NCBI RefSeq assembly: GCF_900108585.1
Contig: NZ_UESZ01000001.1
Span: forward strand, 2,666,001-2,730,000
Source: Branchiibius hedensis
GTDB lineage: Bacteria > Actinomycetota > Actinomycetes > Actinomycetales > Dermatophilaceae
Length of the DNA stretch: 64,000 bases
Direction of reading: 5' to 3'
Position 1 is the first letter of the stretch. Each line of letters begins with the position of its first letter. The translations under genes were made by a program, and so were the position numbers. Below the pieces are notes generated by a model. That model had not been told where the DNA came from. It did not search any database and worked only from the letters and a program-made list of their open reading frames with translations. This document shows, one piece after another, positions 23,693-32,272 of this stretch.

Positions 23693-26278
23693 ATGGTTGA
23701 CTGGACTCCCGTGACCGACGCGCTGAACCTGACCCAGTCCGAATGTGCGCAGCGTGCGAGCGTGGTGCACGCCCCGGTGTACGCGATCAGCATCGACCTC
23801 ACGCACGCCGCCGATCCGACCGCGACGACCTTCACCTCGCACACCACGTTGATCTTCGACGCCACCGGCGAGTCGACCTGGCTGGACCTGGTGGCTGACT
23901 CCATCGAGTCGGCGACCCTGAACGGCCAGCCGATCGACACCAGCGGGTACGACGGTGCCCGGCTCCCGCTCGAACCGCTACTGCCGCACAACACGGTCGA
24001 TATCACGGCTCGCTGCGCGTTCCGCAACACCGGCGACGGCCTGCACCGGTTCACCGACCCGCAGGACAACAACACCTACCTCTACACGCATTTCGAGCCC
24101 ACCGATGCGCGTCGGATGTTCGCCTGTTTCGAGCAGCCGGATCTCAAGGCGCAGTTCGAGGTGAGCGTGACCGCGCCCAGCGACTGGCAGGTGCGCAGCA
24201 ACCAACCCGCCGTCGCCTCCCCGGCGCAGGGCGACGTCACGGTGACGCGGTTCGGGCGGACTCCGCTGATGTCGACCTACCTTGTGGCGCTCGCGGCCGG
24301 ACCCTACGCGACGACCTCCGACCTGCACGTCATCGAACGCGCCGACGGCAGCCGCCAGGAGATCGCCCTGGGGTTGCTGTGCCGGCAGACGATGCGCGAA
24401 TACCTCGACGAACAGGACATTTTCACGGTCACCAAACAGGGGCTCGACTTCTTCGACGAGCACTTCGGATTCCCTTACCCGTGGGGTAAGTACGACCAGG
24501 TCTTCGTGCCGGAGTACAACATCGGCGCGATGGAGAACCCGGGCTTGGTGTCCTGGAACGAGAACTTCCTCTATCGCGGCGGAGCCACCAAGGCCCAGCG
24601 TGGGCAGCGGGCCGAGGTGATCCTGCACGAGATGTCGCACATGTGGTTCGGGGACCTGGCCACCATGCAGTGGTGGGATGGCCTGTGGCTCAAGGAATCC
24701 TTCGCCGACCTCATGGGCTACCAGGTGGCGCAGGCAGCGACCGACTATCCCGACGGTTGGGTCCAGTTGGCGCTGGGTCGCAAGCAGTGGGCGTACACCG
24801 AGGACCAGATGCCCACGACGCACCCGATCGTGGCGACGATCCCCGACCTCGAAGCGGCGCGACAGAACTTCGATGGCATCAGCTACGCCAAGGGTGCGGC
24901 CACGTTGAAACAACTGTCGACGTACGTCGGGACGGATCAGTTCTTCGCCGGGGCTCGCGCCTATTTCGCCGAACATGCCTACGGCTCTACCACACTCGAT
25001 GATCTGTTGACCGCGATGGAGGGCGCCAGCGGCGAGGATCTGCGCGACTGGGCGCGTGCGTGGTGGCAGACCTCAGGACCCAGTCACCTCACGCCGGTGG
25101 TCACCCGCGATGGCGACGGCGCGATCACCGCGCTGCGCATCGAGCAGCACGGGGTGGACCATGTCACCGGCCAGGGCATCCTGCGTCCGCACCGGTTCAC
25201 CGTCAGCCTCTTCGCCCTCTCGGACGGTTCGCTACAACTGCTCACCGATCTACCGGTGACCCTCACTGAGCGCTCGGTGGCGCTGCCGGAGGCAGTGGGG
25301 CTGTGCGCAGACCTGATCGTGTTGAACGCCGCCGATGAGACGTACGCCGTGACCGCCCTCGACGAGCGCTCGCTGGCAACCGCGGGGGTCGCGTTGGCCC
25401 AGGTGACCCCGGATCTGACCCGCGCGGTGGCGTGGTCGACGTTGTGGGGCATGGTGCGTGACGGTGGACTGTCCGCGGCCACCTTTGCGGATGTCTTTGC
25501 GACCCAGACGATTTCAGAACCCAACCCGTCCATCCTCACCGTGCTGGCCTTCCTCGGCGCGGAGGCCGTCGGCACGTATACCCCGCAGGCGGATCGACCC
25601 GGGCAGGCAGCGCGGTTGTTGCAGGTCTGCCTCGATCAGGCGGCCCGGACGGCTCCGGGCTCGGACGAGCACCTGATCTGGGTCCGCGGCGTTGCCGGAC
25701 TCGCCGCGCTCACCGACGCTTGTTCCGACGAGGTCGCCGCGCTGGCGACCCTCGAGGACCTCCCGACCGATCTGCGTTGGCGTCTGACCAATTCCCTTGC
25801 GGCAACCGGGAGTTGGTCGGTTGCAGACCTGGACGCCCAGTTGGCCGGCGACGACACGATGACTGGCCGCACGGCGTACGCGCAGGCCATTGCTTCCCGC
25901 CCCGGACGTGCCGTCAAGGAACAGGTCTGGAAGGCCCTCACCGACGGCTCGCCCATGTCGAACGACCATCGGCGGGCGTTGCTGGCCGGCTACCGGCAGC
26001 CGTTCAGCGCGGCAGACACCCGCGCCGACCTGCCGGCGTACCTGGACGGTCTGGAGAAGTGGTGGAAGACCCTGGGGCAGACCGACGCCGAGCGGATGAT
26101 CGCCGGCCTCTTCCCGCTGGTCGATGTCGCCGACGGTGACCTGGCCACCCACCCGGTCCTGACGGCCGTGCGAGCGTGGCTGCTGGAGCATCAGGACGCA
26201 CCCAGCGCGCTCTATCGGACGGTGCAGAAGGCGCTGGCGACCGCGGAACGATCCATCAACGCCCAGAGCGCCTACTGA
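23693..26278 (+). CDS. pepN: aminopeptidase N (M1 metallopeptidase)
   Basis: 861 residues. Removes N-terminal residues from peptides with zinc. The exopeptidase motif GAMEN is near residue 278; the zinc motif HEMSH is near 312 with the third ligand Glu in WLKESFAD. N-terminal beta-sandwich and C-terminal helical domain are both present and length matches actinobacterial PepN. A GTG at 23711 is an alternative start six codons in; neither has a strong ribosome site. It follows serC by 18 bases on the same strand. Confidence 0.95.
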   Translation: MVDWTPVTDALNLTQSECAQRASVVHAPVYAISIDLTHAADPTATTFTSHTTLIFDATGESTWLDLVADSIESATLNGQPIDTSGYDGARLPLEPLLPHNTVDITARCAFRNTGDGLHRFTDPQDNNTYLYTHFEPTDARRMFACFEQPDLKAQFEVSVTAPSDWQVRSNQPAVASPAQGDVTVTRFGRTPLMSTYLVALAAGPYATTSDLHVIERADGSRQEIALGLLCRQTMREYLDEQDIFTVTKQGLDFFDEHFGFPYPWGKYDQVFVPEYNIGAMENPGLVSWNENFLYRGGATKAQRGQRAEVILHEMSHMWFGDLATMQWWDGLWLKESFADLMGYQVAQAATDYPDGWVQLALGRKQWAYTEDQMPTTHPIVATIPDLEAARQNFDGISYAKGAATLKQLSTYVGTDQFFAGARAYFAEHAYGSTTLDDLLTAMEGASGEDLRDWARAWWQTSGPSHLTPVVTRDGDGAITALRIEQHGVDHVTGQGILRPHRFTVSLFALSDGSLQLLTDLPVTLTERSVALPEAVGLCADLIVLNAADETYAVTALDERSLATAGVALAQVTPDLTRAVAWSTLWGMVRDGGLSAATFADVFATQTISEPNPSILTVLAFLGAEAVGTYTPQADRPGQAARLLQVCLDQAARTAPGSDEHLIWVRGVAGLAALTDACSDEVAALATLEDLPTDLRWRLTNSLAATGSWSVADLDAQLAGDDTMTGRTAYAQAIASRPGRAVKEQVWKALTDGSPMSNDHRRALLAGYRQPFSAADTRADLPAYLDGLEKWWKTLGQTDAERMIAGLFPLVDVADGDLATHPVLTAVRAWLLEHQDAPSALYRTVQKALATAERSINAQSAY

Positions 26279-26308
26279 GCCACTCGACTGCCCGGGCGTT
26301 TGCAGCGC

Positions 26309-26395
26309 TCAGTGCAGGATCGCGGCCAGCACGGGTACGCCGATCAGCGCGACCAACGCGACGATCACGATGATCCGCCGCGCCCGGGGCGACAT
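26309..26395 (-). CDS. 28-residue single-TM membrane miniprotein coupled to an MFS gene
   Basis: MSPRARRIIVIVALVALIGV followed by eight more mostly hydrophobic residues ending in LH. Four arginines/positive residues at the start and one unbroken hydrophobic stretch give a single TM helix, N-terminus inside. Its ATG overlaps the MFS stop as TGATG, so it would be made by ribosomes ending on the MFS gene. It could be a small subunit or stabiliser of the exporter. Nothing is known of function; coding status rests on composition and the coupled start. Confidence 0.6.
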   Translation of the reverse strand: MSPRARRIIVIVALVALIGVPVLAAILH

Positions 26396-27681
26396 CATTG
26401 CGGCGCACCCACCAGCTCACGAGTGTGCGCGGAGACTTCCAGGTGCGGCCGCGGCGACCGCTCGATGTGCACCTCTACCTCGTTGATCCGCATGAGGTAC
26501 ACCATCGCACCCACCACCGCGATGCCGACAGCGATCGCACCGATACCGATCGTCCAGCGCGCCCCGAACGTGCCACCGATCCAGCCGACGACCGGCGCTC
26601 CGATCGGCGTACCGCCCATGAAGATCGCCATGTACAGCGCCATCACCCGACCGCGCATTTCCGGTGAAACACTCAGTTGCACCGTGGCGTTCGCGGTGTT
26701 GAGCGCGGTGATCGCGAACAGCCCGCACGGCACCAACGCGATGGCGAAGGTGAGGTAGGAGGGCGCAATGGCTGCGGCCAGAGCCGAGATGGTGAAGCCC
26801 GCCAGCGCCGCCAGCAGCACCCGCAACCGGGGCCGCGCGCGACGAGCCGCCATCAGGGCCGCGGCCAGTGAACCTACGGCCATCACCGAGCCCAGGGCGC
26901 CGTACTGCTCGGCACCCTTGCCGTAGACGGTCGTGGCCATCAGCGCGATGGTGATCTGGAAGTTCATGCCGAACGTGCCGAGCATGAAGACGATGACCAT
27001 GATCAGTTGGATGTCCGGCCGACGCCGCACGTAGGCCAGCCCCTCGCGCACCCCACCGCGACCCTTCGCCCGCGGGGCCGGCGTCAACTCGTGCACCCGC
27101 ATGGCCGTCAACGCCAGCACCACCGCGGCGAACGACACCGTGTTGAACACCAGGGTCCAGCCGGTCCCGATGGCCGCGATCAGCAGACCGGCGATGCCGG
27201 GGCCGATCAACCGCGCGGAGTTGAACGAGGTGGCGTTCAGACCGACCGCGTTGGACAGCCGCTCCGGCGGCACCATCTCGGACACGAACGCCTGCCGGGC
27301 CGGGTTGTCCAGGGCCGTCACCGCGCCCTGCAGCAGGGCGATCACGTAGACCTGCCAGAGCACGGCCCATCCCCCGATGACCAGTACGGCGAGCAGCAGG
27401 CTGGTCACCGCCAGACCGACCTGGGTGCCGATCAGGATCCGTCGTTTCGCGAAGCGGTCCGCGACCGCACCGGCCAACGGGGCCAGCAGGACAACCGGCG
27501 CGAACTGCAACGCGGTGACGATGCCCAGGGCGGTCGCGTCGTGGTTGGTCAGTTGGGTCAGGACCAGCCAGTCCTGCGCGACCCGGCCCATCCAGGTCCC
27601 GACGTTGGAGGCCAGGCCGCCCAGAAAGAACAGCCGGTAGTTGTAGTGCTGCAGCGACGCGAAAGTCTTGCCCCCGCTCAC
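26395..27681 (-). CDS. MFS exporter, MarR-operon member
   Basis: 428 residues, about 12 TM segments, of the enterobactin-exporter/macrolide-efflux-like MFS group: YRLFFLGGLASNVGTWMGRVAQDWLVLTQLT, DRFAKRRILIGTQVGLA, DNPARQAFVSEMVPPERLSNAVGLNATSFNSARLIGPGIAG. The GTG at 27681 overlaps the stop of the MarR gene (GTGA), fixing the start; a longer open frame lies inside marR. Likely exports a toxic or signalling compound that inactivates the adjacent MarR repressor. It is followed by a coupled miniprotein. Confidence 0.88.
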   Translation of the reverse strand: MSGGKTFASLQHYNYRLFFLGGLASNVGTWMGRVAQDWLVLTQLTNHDATALGIVTALQFAPVVLLAPLAGAVADRFAKRRILIGTQVGLAVTSLLLAVLVIGGWAVLWQVYVIALLQGAVTALDNPARQAFVSEMVPPERLSNAVGLNATSFNSARLIGPGIAGLLIAAIGTGWTLVFNTVSFAAVVLALTAMRVHELTPAPRAKGRGGVREGLAYVRRRPDIQLIMVIVFMLGTFGMNFQITIALMATTVYGKGAEQYGALGSVMAVGSLAAALMAARRARPRLRVLLAALAGFTISALAAAIAPSYLTFAIALVPCGLFAITALNTANATVQLSVSPEMRGRVMALYMAIFMGGTPIGAPVVGWIGGTFGARWTIGIGAIAVGIAVVGAMVYLMRINEVEVHIERSPRPHLEVSAHTRELVGAPQ

Positions 27682-28121
27682 GCAGCAACCACCCGGCCCA
27701 GGATCTCCTGCGCCTGCTCCAGCACCGCGCATTCCTGTTCGGACAGCGCGGAGAGCCGCTCCAACATCCACTCGTCACGCTGGGCACGCACCCGCGCGAT
27801 CGTCGTACGCCCCTCATCGGTGATGAACAGCCGCACCTGGCGGCCATCGCTCGGGTCCGCCTCCCGGCGCACCAACCCCTTGTCGACCAGGCAACCCACG
27901 GTGCGGGTCATCGACGGGGCGCTCACGCACTCGATATCCGCCAATTCCCGTGGCGTCAGGACGTTATCGGTGAGTTTGCCGAGCACGGAGGCCTGGTGCG
28001 GCGGCACCAGCGCCTCCTTGGCGAACCGCGTGCGCCGGCTGACCCGCATGCACACCGCGCGCAACTCCGCAGCCAACTGCCGGCGGTCAGCCGCCACCGC
28101 GATTCCACTCACCTCAGACAT
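27678..28121 (-). CDS. MarR-family transcriptional repressor
   Basis: 147 residues from the ATG at 28121. The in-frame ATG at 28139 is rejected because it lies inside the operator and because TATGCT is 6 bases before 28121. Winged-helix motifs: LTPRELADIECVSAPSMTRTVGCLVDKGLVRREADPSDGRQVRLFITDEG. It probably represses its own operon, which also includes the MFS exporter and the miniprotein. The ligand is unknown. Confidence 0.88.
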   Translation of the reverse strand: MSEVSGIAVAADRRQLAAELRAVCMRVSRRTRFAKEALVPPHQASVLGKLTDNVLTPRELADIECVSAPSMTRTVGCLVDKGLVRREADPSDGRQVRLFITDEGRTTIARVRAQRDEWMLERLSALSEQECAVLEQAQEILGRVVAA

Positions 28122-28123
28122 AT

Positions 28124-28153
28124 AGTTAGCATATCTCATTAGCAGAGCTAACT
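28124..28153. promoter_or_regulatory. MarR operator and leaderless promoter
   Basis: AGTTAGC (28124-28130) and GCTAACT (28147-28153) are inverted copies, and an inner perfect dyad TTAGC-AGA-GCTAA spans 28139-28151. The minus-strand -10 box TATGCT (28128-28133), 6 bases before the MarR ATG at 28121, is embedded in it, so repressor binding would block the promoter. Confidence 0.7.
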
Positions 28154-28215
28154 AAAACCCACAGAATCCACCCAACATTCAGGAAACTTCCAGTAAAGCG
28201 GTCCACGCTAGTGCC

Positions 28216-28914
28216 ATGGACGCTCCCGAGGCCCGCCTGCTCGTGGTGGAAGACGAGACCAACATCCGCGAACTGCTGGCCACCAGCTTGAAGTTCGCGG
28301 GATTCGAGGTGCACACCGCTGCCAACGGCGGCGATGCCCTGCGGCTGTTCGAACAGCACCCGATCGACCTGGCCGTTCTGGACGTCATGCTCCCGGACAT
28401 GGACGGCTTCGACGTGACTCGCAAACTGCGCGGCGGCGGTCACGATCTGCCGATCGTCTTCCTCACCGCCCGCGACGCGGTCGAGGACAAGGTGAAGGGC
28501 CTGACCGTCGGCGGTGACGACTACGTCACCAAACCGTTCAGCCTGGAGGAGGTCGTGGCCCGGATCCGCGCCGTGCTGCGCCGCGCCCAGCAGAACGACG
28601 ACGGCCAGTCGGTGATCACCGTCGCCGACCTGGAGTTGGACGAAGACTCCCATGACGTACGCCGAGCGGGCGCCATCATCGAGGTCTCACCGACCGAGTT
28701 CAAACTGTTGCGCTACCTCATGCTGAACAACGGGCGCGTGGTGTCCAAGGCCCAGATCCTCGACCACGTGTGGGACTACGACTTCCGCGGTGAGGCCGGC
28801 ATCGTCGAGAGCTACATCTCCTACCTGCGCCGCAAGATCGACATCGAGGGCCTGCCACCGCTGATCCACACCAAACGCGGCGTCGGCTACGTGCTGCGCG
28901 CACCGCGCGACTGA
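28216..28914 (+). CDS. OmpR/PhoB-family response regulator
   Basis: 232 residues. Receiver domain 1-120 with acidic pair Glu12-Asp13, phospho-acceptor Asp56 (AVLDVMLPDMDGF), Thr in FLTARDA and the Lys in YVTKPF. Winged-helix DNA-binding domain about 135-230 (EVSPTEFKLLRYLMLNNGRVVSKAQILDHVWDYDF, IHTKRGVGYVLRA). Paired with the histidine kinase 64 bases downstream. Resembles mycobacterial TcrA/TrcR-type regulators; the stimulus is unknown. Confidence 0.92.
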   Translation: MDAPEARLLVVEDETNIRELLATSLKFAGFEVHTAANGGDALRLFEQHPIDLAVLDVMLPDMDGFDVTRKLRGGGHDLPIVFLTARDAVEDKVKGLTVGGDDYVTKPFSLEEVVARIRAVLRRAQQNDDGQSVITVADLELDEDSHDVRRAGAIIEVSPTEFKLLRYLMLNNGRVVSKAQILDHVWDYDFRGEAGIVESYISYLRRKIDIEGLPPLIHTKRGVGYVLRAPRD

Positions 28915-28978
28915 GCTGCGACCCGAGCGACCCACCCAGGGCTGACCCACGAGGGTCGGCATCTAGTAGACCTGCCTC

Positions 28979-30478
28979 ATGCCGCTGCGCGCCCGACTAA
29001 CCGCCCTCCTGGTCGCCTTCCTGACGATCGCGACCATCGGGGTGGGCCTGACTGCAACCCTCCAACTGCGGTCCTTCCTCATGCAGCGCCAGGACTCGGA
29101 GTTGCAGGCCGAAGCCAACCTGATCGGCGCTACCTTGACCACGGCCCTGGACAACCAGCGCGAGATCAGCACCGACACCCTGAAGTCCCTCGTACCCTCC
29201 AGCACCTACGTCGTGTCCGTGACCCACGACGCCGCAACGCTCCAGACCAATCTGGTCGGCACCAATCCGCCTGACCTGAAAGACCTTTCAGCCCGCAAGC
29301 ACGGCACACCGATCACGGTGAAGTCCGTCGACGGCACCGAGCGGTGGCGCGTCGTGACCGGCAGCGCGGGGGACGGATCCACGAAGTACGCCATCGCGGT
29401 GCCGATGTCGCGCGTCAACGACATCATCGAGCGGCTGATCATCGTGGTCGCGGTCGGAACCTTCGGGGTGGTGCTGGTCGGGGGAATCCTCGGCTGGTTC
29501 GCGGTCCGCCGCGCAATGGCCCCGCTGCGCCGCATCGAGGACACCGCCCGGGCGATCGCCGATGGAGATCTGGCGCGCCGGGTGCCCGAGATCGGCACGC
29601 GCGATGAGGTGGCGAGCCTGTCACACTCCCTGAACGTGATGCTCTCGCGCATCGAGCAGTCCTTCGCGGTCCAGCAGCGCTCGGAGGATCGGATGCGCCG
29701 GTTCGTCGCCGATGCCTCCCATGAGTTGCGTACGCCGCTGGCGACGGTGCGCGGGTACGCCGAGTTGTACCGGCAAGGGGCGATCGGCCCCGACGACGTG
29801 CATTCGGCGATGAGTCGCATCGAAGGCGAGGCCACCCGGATGGCCGCGATGGTGGACGACCTGCTGCTGCTCACCCGGTTCGACAACCGGGAATCCCGCC
29901 ACGGACAGCCGGCGCCCCGACGAGACGCGGTCGACCTGACGGTGCTGGCCGCCGATGCCGTGCAGGATGCTCTCGCGGTGGCCCCGGATCGCACCATCCG
30001 CCTGATCGGCGAGCACGGCCCGTTGGACGCCACGCTGGTGACCGGTGACGAATCCAGCCTGCGTCAGGTGCTGAACAATCTGGTCAACAACGCGCTGCGC
30101 TACACCCCGCCCGGCAGTCCGCTGGAGGTGCAGGTCGGCAGCGACGACACCGTCGCCGTGATCCGGGTGATCGACCACGGTGCGGGCGTGCCCGAGGAGT
30201 CCCGCGAGCGCATCTTCGAGCGGTTCTACCGGGCCGACTCCTCCCGCAACAGCGCCGACGGCGGTAGCGGCCTTGGTCTGGCGATCGTGGCCGCCATCGT
30301 CGCAGCCCACGACGGGACAGTCGGTGTGACCAGCACGACCCCGGGACCGGGTGCGACGTTCACCGTCACCATGCCGGTCAGATCAGCGAGTAACCAACAG
30401 TCCGCACAGGACGAAAATCCCTACGATGAGGACGTGACCGTACCCAGCGACCTGCCTGCACAGGATTCGCACAGCTAG
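28979..30478 (+). CDS. sensor histidine kinase
   Basis: 499 residues. TM1 at about 10-30, an extracellular domain of about 120 residues, TM2 at about 155-178 (VAVGTFGVVLVGGILGWFAV), HAMP linker, dimerisation/phosphoacceptor helix with His248 (ASHELRTPLATVRGYAELY), and catalytic domain with N box LRQVLNNLVNNALRYTPPG, G1 DHGAGVPEE and G2 GGSGLGLAIV. Membrane-bound partner of the upstream regulator. The C-terminal tail after the ATPase domain is acidic. Confidence 0.92.
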   Translation: MPLRARLTALLVAFLTIATIGVGLTATLQLRSFLMQRQDSELQAEANLIGATLTTALDNQREISTDTLKSLVPSSTYVVSVTHDAATLQTNLVGTNPPDLKDLSARKHGTPITVKSVDGTERWRVVTGSAGDGSTKYAIAVPMSRVNDIIERLIIVVAVGTFGVVLVGGILGWFAVRRAMAPLRRIEDTARAIADGDLARRVPEIGTRDEVASLSHSLNVMLSRIEQSFAVQQRSEDRMRRFVADASHELRTPLATVRGYAELYRQGAIGPDDVHSAMSRIEGEATRMAAMVDDLLLLTRFDNRESRHGQPAPRRDAVDLTVLAADAVQDALAVAPDRTIRLIGEHGPLDATLVTGDESSLRQVLNNLVNNALRYTPPGSPLEVQVGSDDTVAVIRVIDHGAGVPEESRERIFERFYRADSSRNSADGGSGLGLAIVAAIVAAHDGTVGVTSTTPGPGATFTVTMPVRSASNQQSAQDENPYDEDVTVPSDLPAQDSHS

Positions 30479-30549
30479 GGCGTACGGGTCGCCTAACTCG
30501 ATCCGGGTTAATGGGGCCCAGACTACGACCGTCAACGTGAGGGAGACCC

Positions 30550-32046
30550 GTGAGCAACGACCAGTACCGCCCCGAAGGTGAAGGCCACGACGCCGGGGCG
30601 GCACCCGTGGACAGCACCCAGCCGATCTACGGCCAGGGTGAGCACACCCAGAGCGTGCCCGTTGATCAGAACGCGCCGGCCGCACCCACTGGTTACCAGC
30701 AGCCGCAGGGTTCCTACGCGCCGCATCAGCAGGGCGCCTTCACCCCGCCCGGCGGCTACCCGGCGTACGGCACCGGTCAGTACCCGTCGGTCGCCGGTCA
30801 GTACCCGGCGCAGGGCGCCGAGTACCCCGCGCAGGGTCAGCAGTACGGCTTCGACGCCACGAACCAGCCGAACACCACGACCCCGGCGACCACGAATCGG
30901 TCGTCGCGCAAGGCGCCGTGGATCGCCGTACCCCTGGCTGCACTGGTCGCTGCGGCACTGGCCAGCGGTTCGACGTACGCGCTCAGTCACGGCTCGAACT
31001 CCTCGGCGAGCGGCTCCTCGGCGGGCGGCGTGACCAGCACCAACGTCACCGTCACCGACGGCGGTCAGGAAGTGCAGAGCTGGGTGACCACGGCCGCGAA
31101 GGTGTCCCCCAGCGTCGTGTCGATCACGGTGACCAACGGCCAGTCCGGAGGCGAGGGCTCCGGTGTGATCCTCGACAAGGAGGGGCACATCGTCACCAAC
31201 AACCACGTGGTGACCCTGGACAGCAGTAGCAGCGACGGCGACTCCATCACGGTGACGCTGAACAACAACACGACGTACAAGGCGACGATCGTCGGCACCG
31301 ACCCGAGCACCGACCTGGCCGTCATCAAACTGACCGACCCGCCGAGCGACCTGCAGCCGATCGCGATCGGTGACGTGAGCAAGGTCGTCGTCGGCCAGCC
31401 GGTCATGGCGATCGGTAACCCGCTCGGTCTGTCCGGCACGGTCACCAGTGGCATCGTCAGCGCCCTGAACCGGCCGGTCACCACCAGCGGCGCGGACTCC
31501 CAGAACCAGTACGGCCAGCAGACCGCCAGCGACGCCGTCTACACCAACGCCATCCAGACCAGTGCCGCCATCAACCCGGGCAACTCCGGTGGCGCCCTGG
31601 TCAACGAGGCGGGCGAACTGATCGGCATCAACTCCTCGATCGCGACTCTCGGCGGAAGCTCAGAATCCTCACAGTCCGGATCCATCGGGATCGGGTTTGC
31701 TATTCCTGCCACCGTGGTCTCGAACGTCACGGAGCAGTTGATCAGCAACGGCAAGGCGGTCCACGCCCAGTTGGGGATCAGCGCACAGAACGGCTCGGTC
31801 ACGACCGGCGGAGCCACCGTGGCGGGGGCCAAGGTGGGACAGGTCGTCTCCGGGAGCGCGGCGGCAGACGCCGGGCTGAAGCAGGGTGACGTCATCACCG
31901 CGTTCAACGGTGCGGCCGTCACCTCCTCCGATGCTCTGGTCGGCTTCGTGCGGGCCCAGAAAGTCGGGGACAAGGTCACTCTGACCGTCTACCGCGACGG
32001 GCAGAAGATGGACGTCACGGCGACGCTCAAGGAGGCTTCCTCCTAG
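30550..32046 (+). CDS. HtrA/DegP-family membrane-anchored serine protease with PDZ domain
   Basis: 498 residues. A cytoplasmic Pro/Gln/Tyr-rich tail of about 115 residues with loose repeats (GQYPSVAGQYPAQGAEYPAQGQQYGF region), one TM helix (about 125-145), a Ser-rich spacer, trypsin-like domain with His219 (NNHVV), Asp255 (STDLAVIKL) and Ser346 (NPGNSGGALV), then a C-terminal PDZ domain (VVSGSAAADAGLKQGDVITAF). Acts outside the membrane in protein quality control. GTG start with GGGAG 4 bases upstream. It follows the two-component pair, which may control it (inference). Confidence 0.93.
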   Translation: MSNDQYRPEGEGHDAGAAPVDSTQPIYGQGEHTQSVPVDQNAPAAPTGYQQPQGSYAPHQQGAFTPPGGYPAYGTGQYPSVAGQYPAQGAEYPAQGQQYGFDATNQPNTTTPATTNRSSRKAPWIAVPLAALVAAALASGSTYALSHGSNSSASGSSAGGVTSTNVTVTDGGQEVQSWVTTAAKVSPSVVSITVTNGQSGGEGSGVILDKEGHIVTNNHVVTLDSSSSDGDSITVTLNNNTTYKATIVGTDPSTDLAVIKLTDPPSDLQPIAIGDVSKVVVGQPVMAIGNPLGLSGTVTSGIVSALNRPVTTSGADSQNQYGQQTASDAVYTNAIQTSAAINPGNSGGALVNEAGELIGINSSIATLGGSSESSQSGSIGIGFAIPATVVSNVTEQLISNGKAVHAQLGISAQNGSVTTGGATVAGAKVGQVVSGSAAADAGLKQGDVITAFNGAAVTSSDALVGFVRAQKVGDKVTLTVYRDGQKMDVTATLKEASS

Positions 32047-32065
32047 AGCACGTCGTGGCGAGGGT

Positions 32066-32097
32066 CTCGCGACACACCCCTTCCTCCGCGTCGCGAG
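32066..32097. terminator. possible terminator hairpin after the HtrA gene
   Basis: CTCGCGAC (32066-32073) pairs with GTCGCGAG (32090-32097) over a 16-base loop, 20 bases after the stop. The long loop makes it a weak call. Confidence 0.35.
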
Positions 32098-32220
32098 TCT
32101 CTCCCCGGACGTACGGCTTGTGACGGGGCCGGAACGTCCAGCCGGGCGCCTCGTGGCGGTCGCGGTCGAGCTTTGCTCCCGCACCCCACGGGGCGCCCGC
32201 ACCTTTCTCAACCAGTTGCA

Positions 32221-32272
32221 TCGCCGGCGGGCGCTATTCGGTTGCGTCGCCGGCGGGCGCTATTCGGTTGCG
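32221..32272. repeat. exact 26-bp tandem duplication covering the stop of the ABC permease
   Basis: The 26-base unit at 32221-32246 is repeated without change at 32247-32272. It contains the last codons and TAG stop of the minus-strand permease (stop 32260-32262), so a second copy of the gene end lies just past the real stop. Confidence 0.95.
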
